From: Lyngbya sp. CCAP 1446/10
Lineage (GTDB): Bacteria > Cyanobacteriota > Cyanobacteriia > Cyanobacteriales > Microcoleaceae
Direction of reading: 5' to 3'
DNA length: 64,000 nt
NCBI RefSeq assembly: GCF_026130175.1
Contig: NZ_JAIGNI010000149.1
Location: 1 to 64,000, forward strand
Numbering within the stretch: position 1 is the stretch's first letter; every line of letters begins with the position of its first letter. This document shows positions 18,624 to 27,486 of this stretch, piece by piece. A model generated the notes under the pieces. The model saw nothing but the letters and a program-made list of their open reading frames with translations. It was not told where the DNA came from and ran no database searches. Both the position numbers and the translations under genes were made by a program.

Positions 18624-19280
18624 CTACCCAGCTATCAGAAACTGAGACATTTCCAAAGTTATCTGTCTGCTGGGAGGCATCAAGCAAGGCTCGCTCAAAA
18701 CCTCTAAATCTAAGCCGGGTTTTCTATCTGCTGCGATAATTTCCTTGAGCTTAGCATCAAAATCAAAACGCGGGCCACAATCCCAAACTTTGAGTTCCAA
18801 GCGTCCGTTCAATACCGTAATTTTCAGTTGAATAGGAGTTTCTACTGGCAGATTTGTGTGAGCGTGGCGAACAGCATTAGTGAAACCTTCCGCTAAAGCT
18901 AACTGAAACTGGAACCAAACCTCATTGGAAATCGATAAATCTTGCAACTGCTCAAACCAGTCCAAAACTTTAGTTAAAGAATTCATATCCGTGTTAACTT
19001 GCAAGCTGATCTGTTTAACAGAACTTTCATTCAGTTCTTCTTCCTGCTCAATGTCATCTTGCCAATCCCACTTATTTTTTAACAAATTCATTAACCCATC
19101 TAAAGGGGTAGCCTTTTTTGTTTGTTTGGAGCAATTGCGACCTTCTACTTTGTAAATTTTGCTCACAGACAAACAATTTCGACCATCGGGAGTCCGGGTG
19201 TAACTCAGCGCGTCTGCAATCTGCCACATGAGTTTGATCCCTCTGCCGCCTTCTGCTAGTTCGTCTATGCTGTTCAACAT
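18624..19280 (-). CDS. RsbW-like anti-sigma ATPase, apparently permuted
   Basis: 218 residues from the ATG at 19280; a GTG at 19325 would add 15. The HATPase parts are in the wrong order: the G2/C-terminal part (LAEGGRGIKLMWQIADALSY, TRTPDGRNCLSV) is at the N-terminus, and the N-terminal half with the N box (LALAEGFTNAVRHAH) and G1 box (VWDCGPRFDF) is at the C-terminus. After G1 the chain ends LDLEVLSEPCLMPP and has no second G2 box. RsbW-like proteins phosphorylate STAS partners and bind sigma factors. The usual order is seen at 59272-59706. It may be a fused remnant of two tandem genes or a true circular permutation; activity is uncertain. Confidence 0.75.
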   Translation of the reverse strand: MLNSIDELAEGGRGIKLMWQIADALSYTRTPDGRNCLSVSKIYKVEGRNCSKQTKKATPLDGLMNLLKNKWDWQDDIEQEEELNESSVKQISLQVNTDMNSLTKVLDWFEQLQDLSISNEVWFQFQLALAEGFTNAVRHAHTNLPVETPIQLKITVLNGRLELKVWDCGPRFDFDAKLKEIIAADRKPGLDLEVLSEPCLMPPSRQITLEMSQFLIAG

Positions 19281-19731
19281 TTGTTTTCCCTGTCTAAAAG
19301 TATTAGTTGTTACCACATTTAACACCCGCCGAGCAAAGCTGTAGTCTTTTATACGTGCTTACTCAGTATTATTTTGGCGATCGCACCACAATCTTATCTT
19401 TTTTATAGAAGGCATCGCATCAGCAATATGTCTTAAGAGTCTAAGCCAATTGGCTTATTTATCGATCGCCTGTACGGAGAACGATCGCCCTCCGCAGCAA
19501 AATCCAACTACATCGGGTACAAATTACCGAGCCACTGCCGGAGCCAGCCATTTACCCCAGCAGTCAAAAGCTCGAAAATACAAGGCATTCAGCGCCTGCA
19601 AACGGCGACTCGCCCATCACCTGCAAAACTGCTTTGAGGTGTTTGCTCTCATCCTAAAGGTGTAAGTAATATCCGCAAATGCGATCGCCGACAAATCTTA
19701 CACCGTCGAGGCGTATCAATGCACTAGACTA

Positions 19732-19826
19732 GGACTTGCGCCAACAACCCGGTTTCTGCTAAAAATATTGGGTTTGACAGCGAAGAATTAACAAGAAAAC
19801 CAGGTTTTTAGCCCCTGCGTAAGTCC
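19732..19826. repeat. Inverted-repeat element with CCCGGTTTCT core
   Basis: Ends GGACTTGCGC (19732-19741) and GCGTAAGTCC (19817-19826) pair over 10 bp with one mismatch, extended by AGACT/AGTCT outside. Inside are AACCCGGTTTCTGC and AAACCAGGTTTTTA. The same core recurs three times at 20737-20852. Confidence 0.7.
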
Positions 19827-19840
19827 AGTCTGTTATGTTC

Positions 19841-19938
19841 GAGGGAGAGAAGGGGAGAAGGGGAGAAGGAGAGAGGGGGAGGATGTCAAAAGTACGGAAT
19901 AAGTAATTGAAATATACAATTTAAATGCGCAACACCTT
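19841..19938 (-). repeat. Dispersed element, copy B
   Basis: Purine run of GGGAGAAG words (19841-19883) followed by the core AATATACAATTTAAATGCGC (from 19911), the inverse complement of copy A. It ends directly at the start codon of the pentapeptide gene and supplies its leader. Confidence 0.7.
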
Positions 19939-20682
19939 ATGACCAAAATTAAACTGACAATTCTGGCCGCAGCGATACTGCTACTCCCATTTTGCGCAGC
20001 AGTTCCCTTACCAGCCCAAAATATGTCTCTACTCAGGCGGCTGATAGCAACAAGAGAATGTCCCGGATGCGACTTATTTGGGGCTTCCTTGAGCGGTGCA
20101 GATTTGTTTGGGGCTTCGTTGAGCCGCGCCACTCTCAGCAGGGCCGACTTAGTTGATGCCGACTTGACGGCGGCGGATTTAATGGAAGCTAATTTAAACA
20201 ACGCCAACATGAAAAATGCCTTTTTGGCCTACGCCGACCTCAGCAAAGCCGACATGAGCAGGGCCGACATCAGGGGAGCCAACTTAGAAAATGCCAACCT
20301 CAGCGAGAGTTCTCTGATCGACGCATCCCTTCAGTTGGCTAACTTAAAATGTAGTAATTTGAGAGCAGCGAAACTAAGTCGAACAGACCTGAGAAATGCC
20401 GATTTTACTGGTGCAAATCTCATCGGTGCAGATATCAAAGAAGCTGATTTAAGCGGTGCAAATTTCAGCGGTGCAGACCTCAGAGGGGCAGATTTGAGCG
20501 ATGCGAGATTGAACAAAGCTAATCTTACAGATGCTAATTTATGCGGCGCCCGGATGCCGAACCGCAAAATATCTCGGCGAGGTTGTGAAGTTAACAAACA
20601 ACAACCGATTAGCTCGAACAATTACTGCAATTATTGCCGTCCCATCAAGGACTGGTGGCTGAATGTTTTAAGGTTCAATTAA
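19939..20682 (+). CDS. Secreted pentapeptide-repeat protein
   Basis: 247 residues. Signal peptide at 1-27 (LTILAAAILLLPFCAAVPLPAQN). About 30 consecutive A(D/N)LxX pentapeptides follow, from CPGCDLFGASLSGADL to DANLCGARM, which should fold into a right-handed quadrilateral beta-helix in the periplasm or thylakoid lumen. The C-terminal ~45 residues are not repetitive. The role is unknown; such proteins are abundant in cyanobacteria. The gene is flanked on both sides by repeats with the CCCGGTTTCT core, and its leader is a dispersed-element copy. Confidence 0.88.
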   Translation: MTKIKLTILAAAILLLPFCAAVPLPAQNMSLLRRLIATRECPGCDLFGASLSGADLFGASLSRATLSRADLVDADLTAADLMEANLNNANMKNAFLAYADLSKADMSRADIRGANLENANLSESSLIDASLQLANLKCSNLRAAKLSRTDLRNADFTGANLIGADIKEADLSGANFSGADLRGADLSDARLNKANLTDANLCGARMPNRKISRRGCEVNKQQPISSNNYCNYCRPIKDWWLNVLRFN

Positions 20683-20736
20683 GCGGTACGATCGCGATAA
20701 CTTCCTTTTTGCTTCTGGGCGATCACTAGCGAACCC

Positions 20737-20852
20737 AGAAACCGGGTTTCTTCGCAGATTTCTCGTTACCCAAACCAAAACTCGTGGAAACCCGGTTTCT
20801 CGCCCCCATGCGTCATTAACTACTACAAACTCAACTCAGAAGCCCGGTTTCT
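20737..20852. repeat. Three palindromic AGAAACCGGGTTTCT-type cores
   Basis: Cores at about 20737-20752, 20787-20801 and 20838-20852, each a near-perfect palindrome of the same word. Same family as the element at 19732-19826. Confidence 0.75.
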
Positions 20853-20872
20853 TGCTATACAACTGCTTTTCT

Positions 20873-21847
20873 CTACTTGGAAGTACCTAGAAATTTGCTC
20901 ACTACCCGCAGATATTCTACACCGCCGATTTGTGCCGAATTATTGTGTCCTCCATCAGGAACCATGTAAAGCTGTTTGGGCTCTGGTGCTGCATCAAACA
21001 GTTTTTTGCTCATTTGGGCTGGAACTACACTGTCAGCAGTCCCGTGAATAAATAGCACGGGCATTTGTAGCCGATCGACCTTTGATAGAGAATCAAACCG
21101 CTGCGTCAGCAAATAATTTATCGGAAACACCCTAAATAGCGGTTTTTGGAAATCCACCATTGCCAGTACCGAAGTAAAAGAACCCTCCACAATTAACCCC
21201 GCGGCCTCCGGGTGGCGCACTGCCAGATCGATCGCAATTGCCCCTCCCAAAGAATGACCATAGATATAAATTTGATTTGGGTGAATCCCGCGCTGTTTCA
21301 CCAAATAATCCCAAGCCTGTTCAACATCCTCATAAACCCTAGATTCACTGGGAAAATCGCCCTGGCTTTTTCCGTAACCGCGATAATCGATCAGAAACAC
21401 CGACAAACCTAAGCGATGAAATCTATTAGCGTGTTCGACATTTGCTCCCACATTTGAACCATTACCGTGCAGGTACAAAACTACCCGCCCTAACTTCTCC
21501 TTGTTAAGTGGAGAAACCGGAATTGCCTCTTTTGATTCTCCCAAACTCAAAGGAACCGAAACTGCTTCTCTGACTTCGCCCCGAAATTTGCCGGGTTTTT
21601 CCGAGGCAGGAATCCACCACCCGTGCACACTTTCCACCGCCCCTGTTTTAGCTGGAATTGGCAGCCAAACATCTTGATATTTCAACTGAAAATCATCTGG
21701 CGTAGTTGCGATCGCCCGCGCCGGAAAAAAGATAAACTTACCTTGCGCTGCCAATAGAAATAGACAAGCACCAGAATAAGCGATCGCCAAAACCATCCCA
21801 AAAGTTATTAGCGGTTTAGACAAAAGAAATACCAAAAACTTGTTCAT
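20873..21847 (-). CDS. Membrane-anchored alpha/beta hydrolase
   Basis: 324 residues with an N-terminal hydrophobic anchor (about 14-34). Alpha/beta hydrolase fold of the Bem46/serine aminopeptidase type: oxyanion motif YLHGNGSNVGAN, nucleophile elbow GHSLGG, acid in HGTADSVVP and histidine in DGGHNN, so the triad is complete. The substrate is unknown. A proline- and serine-rich insert before the HGNG motif is probably a loop. It lies 124 bp downstream of the gatA stop on the same strand. Confidence 0.9.
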   Translation of the reverse strand: MNKFLVFLLSKPLITFGMVLAIAYSGACLFLLAAQGKFIFFPARAIATTPDDFQLKYQDVWLPIPAKTGAVESVHGWWIPASEKPGKFRGEVREAVSVPLSLGESKEAIPVSPLNKEKLGRVVLYLHGNGSNVGANVEHANRFHRLGLSVFLIDYRGYGKSQGDFPSESRVYEDVEQAWDYLVKQRGIHPNQIYIYGHSLGGAIAIDLAVRHPEAAGLIVEGSFTSVLAMVDFQKPLFRVFPINYLLTQRFDSLSKVDRLQMPVLFIHGTADSVVPAQMSKKLFDAAPEPKQLYMVPDGGHNNSAQIGGVEYLRVVSKFLGTSK

Positions 21848-21971
21848 AGAAAATAGGCACGGGGGGAAATTAGATATCGCTTAAAAGCTAACGGTCGTAA
21901 ATGATTAATTTAGACCATTAGCCAAGATCTATTACTAACTTCCGTCGCCCCGTTCCGCCGACTTTCAAAAA

Positions 21972-23432
21972 TTAATCCAATTTCGGGCGATGCAAGTGCC
22001 AATTGGTAGACTGTTCGTAAGCATGAGCCACTTGAAACAACCGAGATTCTTGCAAAACATTACCAATCAGTTGTATGCCCACTGGCAGTCCTTGATCATC
22101 AAATCCGCAGGGCAAACTCAAAGCTGGCAAACCAGCAAGATTCACCGGAATAGTCATCAAATCTGACAAATACATACTCAGGGGGTCGTTAAATTTTTCG
22201 CCTGCCTTAAAAGCCGTAGTCGGAGCAGTGGGACAGACCAAAACATCAACTTGAGAAAAAGCCTTTTCAAAGTCTTCTTTAATCAAAGTCCGAACTTTTT
22301 GAGCTTTGAGATAATAGGCGTCGTAATATCCAGCCGACAACACATAAGTGCCGATCGCAATCCGGCGTTTAACTTCCGCGCCGAACCCTTGAGAGCGAGT
22401 TTTGGCATACATATCCAACAGATTATCGGGATCGGGCGATCGGAAACCATACTTGACTCCATCATATCTCGCCAAATTCGCCGAAGCTTCCGAGGGAGCA
22501 ATAATGTAGTAAGTGGGCAAACCGTAGCGGAATCGGGGACAAGAAATGACTTGAATTTCTGCTCCCAATTGTTGAAATTTTTCGATCGCCTTAGTCACAG
22601 CATCTTTAACACCAGAGTCCAACCCGACGCCAAAAGTTTCTTTAATTACACCAATTCTAATCTGACCCTTCGGTCGCAAACTGGGTCTCAAAGCTTGGGC
22701 GTAGTCAGGAATTGGGACATTCAGACTCGTGGAATCTCTCGGATCATAACCCGCGACGGCCCCCAACAAAATCGCCGCATCCTCAACAGTCCGGCCAAAG
22801 GGCCCGATTTGATCGAGAGAAGAAGCATAGGCCACCAGACCGTAGCGAGAAACCAAACCATAGGTCGGTTTCATCCCCACCAAGCCACAAAAAGCAGCAG
22901 GTTGACGGATCGAACCCCCAGTATCCGAACCCAAGCTCACGACGCATTCTCCGCCAGCTACCGCCGCGGCAGAACCGCCAGAAGATCCTCCGGGCACGCG
23001 CTCCAAGTCCCAAGGATTGGCGGTAACTTGGTACGCAGAAGTTTCCGTCGAGCTCCCCATTGCAAACTCGTCCATATTCGCCTTACCCACAATCACAGCA
23101 CCGGCTGCGTGGAGTTTGGAGACAACAGTTGCATCGTAGGGAGGCACAAAATTTTCCAAAATCCGAGATCCACAGGTTGTGGGAATGCCCTCGGTGCACA
23201 TATTGTCCTTAACGGCGATCGGGATACCGGCCAACAGCCCAATTTCCTCGCCTGCTGCAATTTGGGCATCCACTTTGTGGGCCTGCGCCAATGCGCTATC
23301 TGCTGTCACGCACAGAAAGCTTTTCAATTTCGGCTCTAGCTGGGTAATTCGGTCTAATCTTTCTTGAGTAATTTCCACAGCAGAGCGTTCTTTATTGACC
23401 AGTTGTCGGTGCAACTCGCGGATGGATGCCAT
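21972..23432 (-). CDS. gatA: Glu-tRNA(Gln) amidotransferase subunit A
   Basis: 486 residues from the ATG at 23430-23432 ([12 protein letters not shown]), preceded by AAAGGT at a good distance; an ATG 33 bp further upstream is less likely. GatA frees ammonia from glutamine for the GatCAB complex, which turns Glu-tRNA(Gln) (and Asp-tRNA(Asn)) into the amidated form. The amidase Ser-cisSer-Lys triad is visible: Lys in [11 protein letters not shown], Ser in [11 protein letters not shown] and [16 protein letters not shown]. GatB and GatC are not in the window. Full length. Confidence 0.96.
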   Translation of the reverse strand: MASIRELHRQLVNKERSAVEITQERLDRITQLEPKLKSFLCVTADSALAQAHKVDAQIAAGEEIGLLAGIPIAVKDNMCTEGIPTTCGSRILENFVPPYDATVVSKLHAAGAVIVGKANMDEFAMGSSTETSAYQVTANPWDLERVPGGSSGGSAAAVAGGECVVSLGSDTGGSIRQPAAFCGLVGMKPTYGLVSRYGLVAYASSLDQIGPFGRTVEDAAILLGAVAGYDPRDSTSLNVPIPDYAQALRPSLRPKGQIRIGVIKETFGVGLDSGVKDAVTKAIEKFQQLGAEIQVISCPRFRYGLPTYYIIAPSEASANLARYDGVKYGFRSPDPDNLLDMYAKTRSQGFGAEVKRRIAIGTYVLSAGYYDAYYLKAQKVRTLIKEDFEKAFSQVDVLVCPTAPTTAFKAGEKFNDPLSMYLSDLMTIPVNLAGLPALSLPCGFDDQGLPVGIQLIGNVLQESRLFQVAHAYEQSTNWHLHRPKLD

Positions 23433-23650
23433 GCTCGTACCTTTATCAATTCTACTTTCAGCCACTTAGCCAATATAGCTGGCAATTGCTCCCACTTACA
23501 GCCCTTCTTGATCTGCGTCTATCTGCGTGCATCTGCGGTAAAAAAAAGCTAAGTATTTGCCCCAACGATCCCCAAGAACACAATTTCATCCGGAATTATC
23601 CCCAAAACCAAAGATATATGGTAAGAAGTTCCCGATGCCCCGTTGGAAGA

Positions 23651-24106
23651 ATGCCACCTAAAGCTCACCTAGAATCTCACCTGACGGCAGAGGAACTCAA
23701 ACTTCGCTACCGGCAGGCACACAACACCACAGAGTCGCGCCGCTGGCACTTGCTACTCTTAGTTTCTCGAAATTGGACTATCAAACAATCAGCCCAAGTC
23801 GTAGGTATCAACTACGACTACGCCAAAGAAATTGTCCAGCGCTACAACCGAGAAGGGCCTAACTCTGTGAGAAACCGCAGCGGAGACCGCCAGCCCCCTC
23901 CTGCAAAATCCTTGCTGAGTCCAGAACAGCAAGAAGAACTGCGACAAGCGCTGCAAGGCTCTGCCCCCGATGGCGGAGACTGGACAGGCCCCAAAGTAGC
24001 TCTCTGGATTGCCGAAAAGACTGGTAGCGCTCATGTCTGGCCCCAACGTGGCTGGGATTACCTCAAGCGGTTGGGTGTTGACTGGCGGCGGCGACGCAGA
24101 AAGTAG
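23651..24106 (+). CDS. Free-standing IS630-like winged HTH protein
   Basis: 151 residues from the ATG at 23651 (MPPKAHLESHLTAEELK); the frame is open upstream without family support. It has the two-part helix-turn-helix of IS630-family transposases: LVSRNWTIKQSAQVVGI and a winged part with DGGDWTGPKVALWIAEKTG, ending RLGVDWRRRRRK. The DDE nuclease domain is absent, and a strong terminator follows after 19 bp. It could be a domesticated DNA-binding protein or a transposase remnant. The gene is divergent from gatA. Confidence 0.75.
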   Translation: MPPKAHLESHLTAEELKLRYRQAHNTTESRRWHLLLLVSRNWTIKQSAQVVGINYDYAKEIVQRYNREGPNSVRNRSGDRQPPPAKSLLSPEQQEELRQALQGSAPDGGDWTGPKVALWIAEKTGSAHVWPQRGWDYLKRLGVDWRRRRRK

Positions 24107-24125
24107 ATAGTTCGCAATATTTTAG

Positions 24126-24166
24126 AGGGAGTCGATCGCACTCCTCGCGATCGACTCCCTTTATTT
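24126..24166 (+). terminator. Rho-independent terminator of the HTH gene
   Basis: Perfect 14-bp stem AGGGAGTCGATCGC (24126-24139) and its complement (24147-24160), 7-base loop, then TTTATTTT. Confidence 0.88.
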
Positions 24167-24175
24167 TGGCAGAAG

Positions 24176-24412
24176 TCATTGGGCATTAGTCATTGGGCAT
24201 TGGCCAAACAGGGCATTGGGCGAAGCGAAGCGAAGGGATTGGCCAAACAGGGCATTGGCCAAACAGGGCATTGGCCAAACAGGGCATTGGGCATTCGTCA
24301 AAATAACAGGTGCGTCACTCGATCGATTGTCGCTCTTTGTTGAGAATTTTCGATGTATCCGCACCCTACGGCTCAAATCCCAAATCCCAAATCCCAAATC
24401 CCAAATCTTAAA
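24176..24412. repeat. Two simple tandem arrays
   Basis: At 24176-24296 the unit GGGCATTGGCCAAACA is repeated about four times with variants. At 24370-24412 the unit TCCCAAA is repeated four times. They fill most of the 391-bp gap before the beta-lactamase-like gene; no gene is seen. Confidence 0.8.
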
Positions 24413-24497
24413 TCGAGAATCTCAAATCTTAAATGGTTTGACTCTTGTAACAATAGCTGCTTAGATTGAATTTGGTTGTGTTGAGGATGTCGAATAT

Positions 24498-25799
24498 ATG
24501 CGAGGAATCGGGCGTTTTTTGTCGATCGCAAACAAGATGGCGGCAGTAGCAGCCAGCATCGGACTGGTTCAAGTGTTAACCATCGCCAGTTCATTCTCCC
24601 AATCTAACCCGCGTTCCCTAGACGAACTCTACAAAACTCGCGATCGACTTGTCACCCAATTAGAACAACCCGCCTCACCCTCCCCAGAACCAACGCTTCT
24701 CTCCCGGCTAGTTCCCATCACCGCCAATCCTCAAGCACAACTGATACAGCAGTTGCAAGCGGTGGAAGTCCAAATATTAGTAGAACAGAGAGCTAACGAC
24801 AACTTACAGCAAGCAGTCCGTTTAGCCAACCAAGCCGTAGAAACGGGACGAAAGGAAAATCAGTCGATCGCATCTTCGCAACAAACTCAATTTTTGTGGT
24901 ACCAGGCCCTCAACAACTTACACGAAGTTCCGCAAAATTCATTTTTAGCTCCCCTCACAGCCTCAAAAACTCAAGAATACCGGGAAAATTTCACCGCAGC
25001 CACCTCTCAAGTGCAGCAAGCAAAATCAGATTTTTTGGCCGAGTTGGCTCGCGAAAGCGGTTTATCTAGGCAAGCGTCGATCGGCATTTGCCACCTTTCT
25101 AGAGAATGCGTCAACCTGCGGGGCGATGTGCCACCTGCCAGCCCGGCCAGCTTAATAAAAGTGCCGATTGCTGTCGCCCTGATGCAAAAACTCGAACAAG
25201 AAAAAATTAGTCTGAACCATGAAGTATTCGTCGAGCGAGGCAATTTCACCGAAGACTCATCGACAAAGATTGTGTCCAATCGCAATTACCCGGTACAGCT
25301 ACTGTTAGAAGAAATGATCGATCGCAGCAGCAACATCGCCACCAATCAACTGATCGATTATTTGGGTTCCGATTACATCAATCAATTCTTAGAAAATCGC
25401 GGCTATCAAGTCACCCGCGTCAACTTCAAATTAATGGGGGAAAAAATTATGCCCTCCAACCCCGGTTCCGGGCCCAACCGCTTGACTGCTAACGAACTCA
25501 CCGAAATGATGGTGCAAATTTACAACGGCGAAACACCGGGTGCTAAACTGTTAGTAGAAACTCTTAACCAGCAGTACGATCGCGCTCTGGGATTTGCCGC
25601 CTTGAAAGGAACTAGGGCTCAGTGGTTGGGCGAAAAAACTGGCGAAAATTCCCTGGTGCTCGGCACAACATTAGCAATGAACATTGACGGCGAATCCTAC
25701 GTGATGACTGTGATAGACAGCCGCACAAGTGGCGATCTACAAATCCGCCAGTCTATTGCTAAAATTGCCGATTATATCAGTAAGAATCCCAGCTTTTAA
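24498..25799 (+). CDS. Class A beta-lactamase-like serine hydrolase
   Basis: 433 residues. N-terminal export signal (about 8-35), a helical, Gln-rich region (about 40-190), then a class A beta-lactamase fold: SxxK as SLIK (Ser218, Lys221), the SDN position as SSN in DRSSNIATN, and KTG in GEKTGENS. It may be a periplasmic penicillin-binding or beta-lactamase-related enzyme. The altered SDN motif and long N-terminal region fit a cyanobacterial group whose antibiotic hydrolysis is unproven. It is preceded by tandem repeats and appears to be a single-gene unit. Confidence 0.85.
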   Translation: MRGIGRFLSIANKMAAVAASIGLVQVLTIASSFSQSNPRSLDELYKTRDRLVTQLEQPASPSPEPTLLSRLVPITANPQAQLIQQLQAVEVQILVEQRANDNLQQAVRLANQAVETGRKENQSIASSQQTQFLWYQALNNLHEVPQNSFLAPLTASKTQEYRENFTAATSQVQQAKSDFLAELARESGLSRQASIGICHLSRECVNLRGDVPPASPASLIKVPIAVALMQKLEQEKISLNHEVFVERGNFTEDSSTKIVSNRNYPVQLLLEEMIDRSSNIATNQLIDYLGSDYINQFLENRGYQVTRVNFKLMGEKIMPSNPGSGPNRLTANELTEMMVQIYNGETPGAKLLVETLNQQYDRALGFAALKGTRAQWLGEKTGENSLVLGTTLAMNIDGESYVMTVIDSRTSGDLQIRQSIAKIADYISKNPSF

Positions 25800-26117
25800 G
25801 AACTCCGGGGCTAGGTTCACCAAAATACGAATCTGGTTTAAGCATCAATCCTGGACAGGTTAGAAGCCCATCCCACAAATCCTGCTTTTGATTGCTATAG
25901 CAACCGCCAAGATGATTAGGAAGTTCTACATTTTAATTGTTATATCTCAAAAAACAATCAAAGTATTGTGGAATGGGCTTCGAGCCGCGTTCCGAATCGG
26001 CAATTTAAAAGAGCAACAGCCGATCGAGAAGTTCCTTCTTCCCTCTTCCCTCTTCCCTCTTGCTTCTTCCCTCTTGCTTCTTCCTTCTTCCTTCTTCCTT
26101 CTTCCTTCTCTTAAACA
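25800..26117. other. Intergenic region with IR element and pyrimidine array
   Basis: 318 bp. Holds an inverted-repeat element (25863-25981) and a CTTCCCTCTTCC-type simple array (26032-26110) that runs up to the next start codon. No gene seen. Confidence 0.6.
25863..25981. repeat. 119-bp element with 16-bp inverted ends
   Basis: GAAGCCCATCCCACAA (25863-25878) and TTGTGGAATGGGCTTC (25966-25981) pair with one mismatch. An internal palindrome TTGCTATAGCAACC is present. MITE-sized, with no coding capacity. Confidence 0.65.
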
Positions 26118-26945
26118 ATGCCGCATCAAAAACTTAGCGTTTCCGTCAAAGGCGAAGGATTTCCGATTCTCTGCTTGCATGGCCATCCCGGTTCCGGCGA
26201 TTGTATGTCTGTCTTTACAGAACACTTATCACAACGGTTTCGGACGATCGCCCCAGACTTGCGTGGCTATGGCAACAGCCGCACCTCAAATCCCTTTGAA
26301 ATGACCGACCACTTGCTTGATTTAGAAGCACTTTTAGACCGATTGGGAGTCGATCGCACTTTAGTCATCGGCTGGTCTTTGGGAGGGATTTTAGCCCTGG
26401 AATTAGCCATGAAATATCCCCAGCGAGTCACCGGTTTGATTATCTTGGCATCCGCCGCCAAACCGCGCGGAAGTCACCCGCCCATCTCTTGGCAAGATAA
26501 TCTTTACACCGGTTTAGCCGGAATTATCAACTGGGCGATACCCGGTTGGCAGTGGAATATTGATACTTTTGGCAGGCGATCGCTCTTTCGCTACTTGATA
26601 CAGCAGCATACAGCGACCCCTTACCGCTACTTAGCACGGGCAGCTACTCCCGCCTACATCCAGACTTCCAGCAGCGCTACAAAGGCCTTAAATACCGCTC
26701 TCAGGGCCGGATACGATCGGTTGCTGCACCTCGGCGATATTCAATGTCCCTGCTTGGTGATGGCCGGAGAGGGCGATCGACATATCACCTCAGCATCCAG
26801 TTTAGAGACAGCCCGCCACCTTAAAAACAGTCAATGGCAGTGCTATCCAAATACAGCCCACTTGTTTCCTTGGGAAATTCCCGATCGGGTAATCGCAGAT
26901 ATCGATCGTTGGATTGAGAATTTCCCTCAAGCCGCTAGCAATTGA
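26118..26945 (+). CDS. Alpha/beta hydrolase
   Basis: 275 residues, soluble. HGHPGSGDCM near the N-terminus, APDLRGYGNS, nucleophile elbow GWSLGG, acid in MAGEGDRHI and histidine in NTAHLFPWE: a full catalytic triad of the alpha/beta hydrolase-1 family. The substrate is unknown. The start ATG follows a long pyrimidine array (CTTCC words), so its ribosome binding site is weak or absent. It is not related closely to the membrane hydrolase at 20873-21847. Confidence 0.88.
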   Translation: MPHQKLSVSVKGEGFPILCLHGHPGSGDCMSVFTEHLSQRFRTIAPDLRGYGNSRTSNPFEMTDHLLDLEALLDRLGVDRTLVIGWSLGGILALELAMKYPQRVTGLIILASAAKPRGSHPPISWQDNLYTGLAGIINWAIPGWQWNIDTFGRRSLFRYLIQQHTATPYRYLARAATPAYIQTSSSATKALNTALRAGYDRLLHLGDIQCPCLVMAGEGDRHITSASSLETARHLKNSQWQCYPNTAHLFPWEIPDRVIADIDRWIENFPQAASN

Positions 26946-27052
26946 TAGAGCCACATTGTGAGGAACCAAACATTTTAGATCCAAGTTCAATCTCCAGATT
27001 TACGATCTGTCAAGTAAATCTAAAATCTAAAATCTAAAATCCACTATCCGCT

Positions 27053-27319
27053 CTAAACAAGCAAAAGCCCTCCCTCACCAAACTTTCCCAAATCATCTGC
27101 AACAGTCAAACTAATAGGTTTGCAGCGATGAAGCGAAACACTAATACCTTCTGCACCTTCATTTTCTATGTCTTCTACATATCCTGCTTTTTCACCTTCC
27201 GCCTCTTGAGCAGTCAAGAAGGGGCCAAAATAGTAAATGCACTGCGGCGCTGAAGTTTTAACTTCAACCCACCAAGCCAATCCGAAAAAGTTGAGTAAGC
27301 TAATCAAAAGTTCTTTCAT
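27053..27319 (-). CDS. DUF1816 protein
   Basis: 88 residues from the ATG at 27317-27319 (MKELLISLLNFFG); a start 12 bp upstream is possible. It contains the DUF1816 pattern WWVEVKTSAPQCIYYFGPF followed by EAEGEKAGYVEDIENEGA. The family is cyanobacterial and has been linked to phycobilisome-related CpcD-like folds by similarity only; its function is unknown. Acidic, with a C-terminal tail GEGGLLLV. Confidence 0.8.
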   Translation of the reverse strand: MKELLISLLNFFGLAWWVEVKTSAPQCIYYFGPFLTAQEAEGEKAGYVEDIENEGAEGISVSLHRCKPISLTVADDLGKFGEGGLLLV

Positions 27320-27486
27320 GTGATTTTGCAATGTATTTTACGGTTTTTTCCAGAGTGCTGCGGGCAAGGCCTAGGCCTTCGTTATTTACACTTTGTTATA
27401 CTGTGTTGCATTCTTTTTTTCAATCACCAAAGATGCAAGTTTGGGGGCCAGAAGCCCCCGGCTTTAGGATGTGGGGCTAATCACCG

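Larger units (their letters stand above)
19326..19938. other. Intergenic region with two repeat elements
   Basis: No gene is supported. A 71-codon frame at 19450-19665 has no recognisable features. The region holds an inverted-repeat element (19732-19826) and copy B of the dispersed element (19841-19938). Confidence 0.5.

Noticed and set aside
19833-20210. Minus-strand frame over the pentapeptide gene
   Set aside because: Antisense to a periodic coding sequence, ending in the dispersed element; no independent support.
22251-23339. Long open frame (362 codons) on the plus strand
   Set aside because: It lies fully inside gatA on the opposite strand, and its translation is Arg/His/Ser-rich without any family pattern; a shadow of a well-conserved gene.
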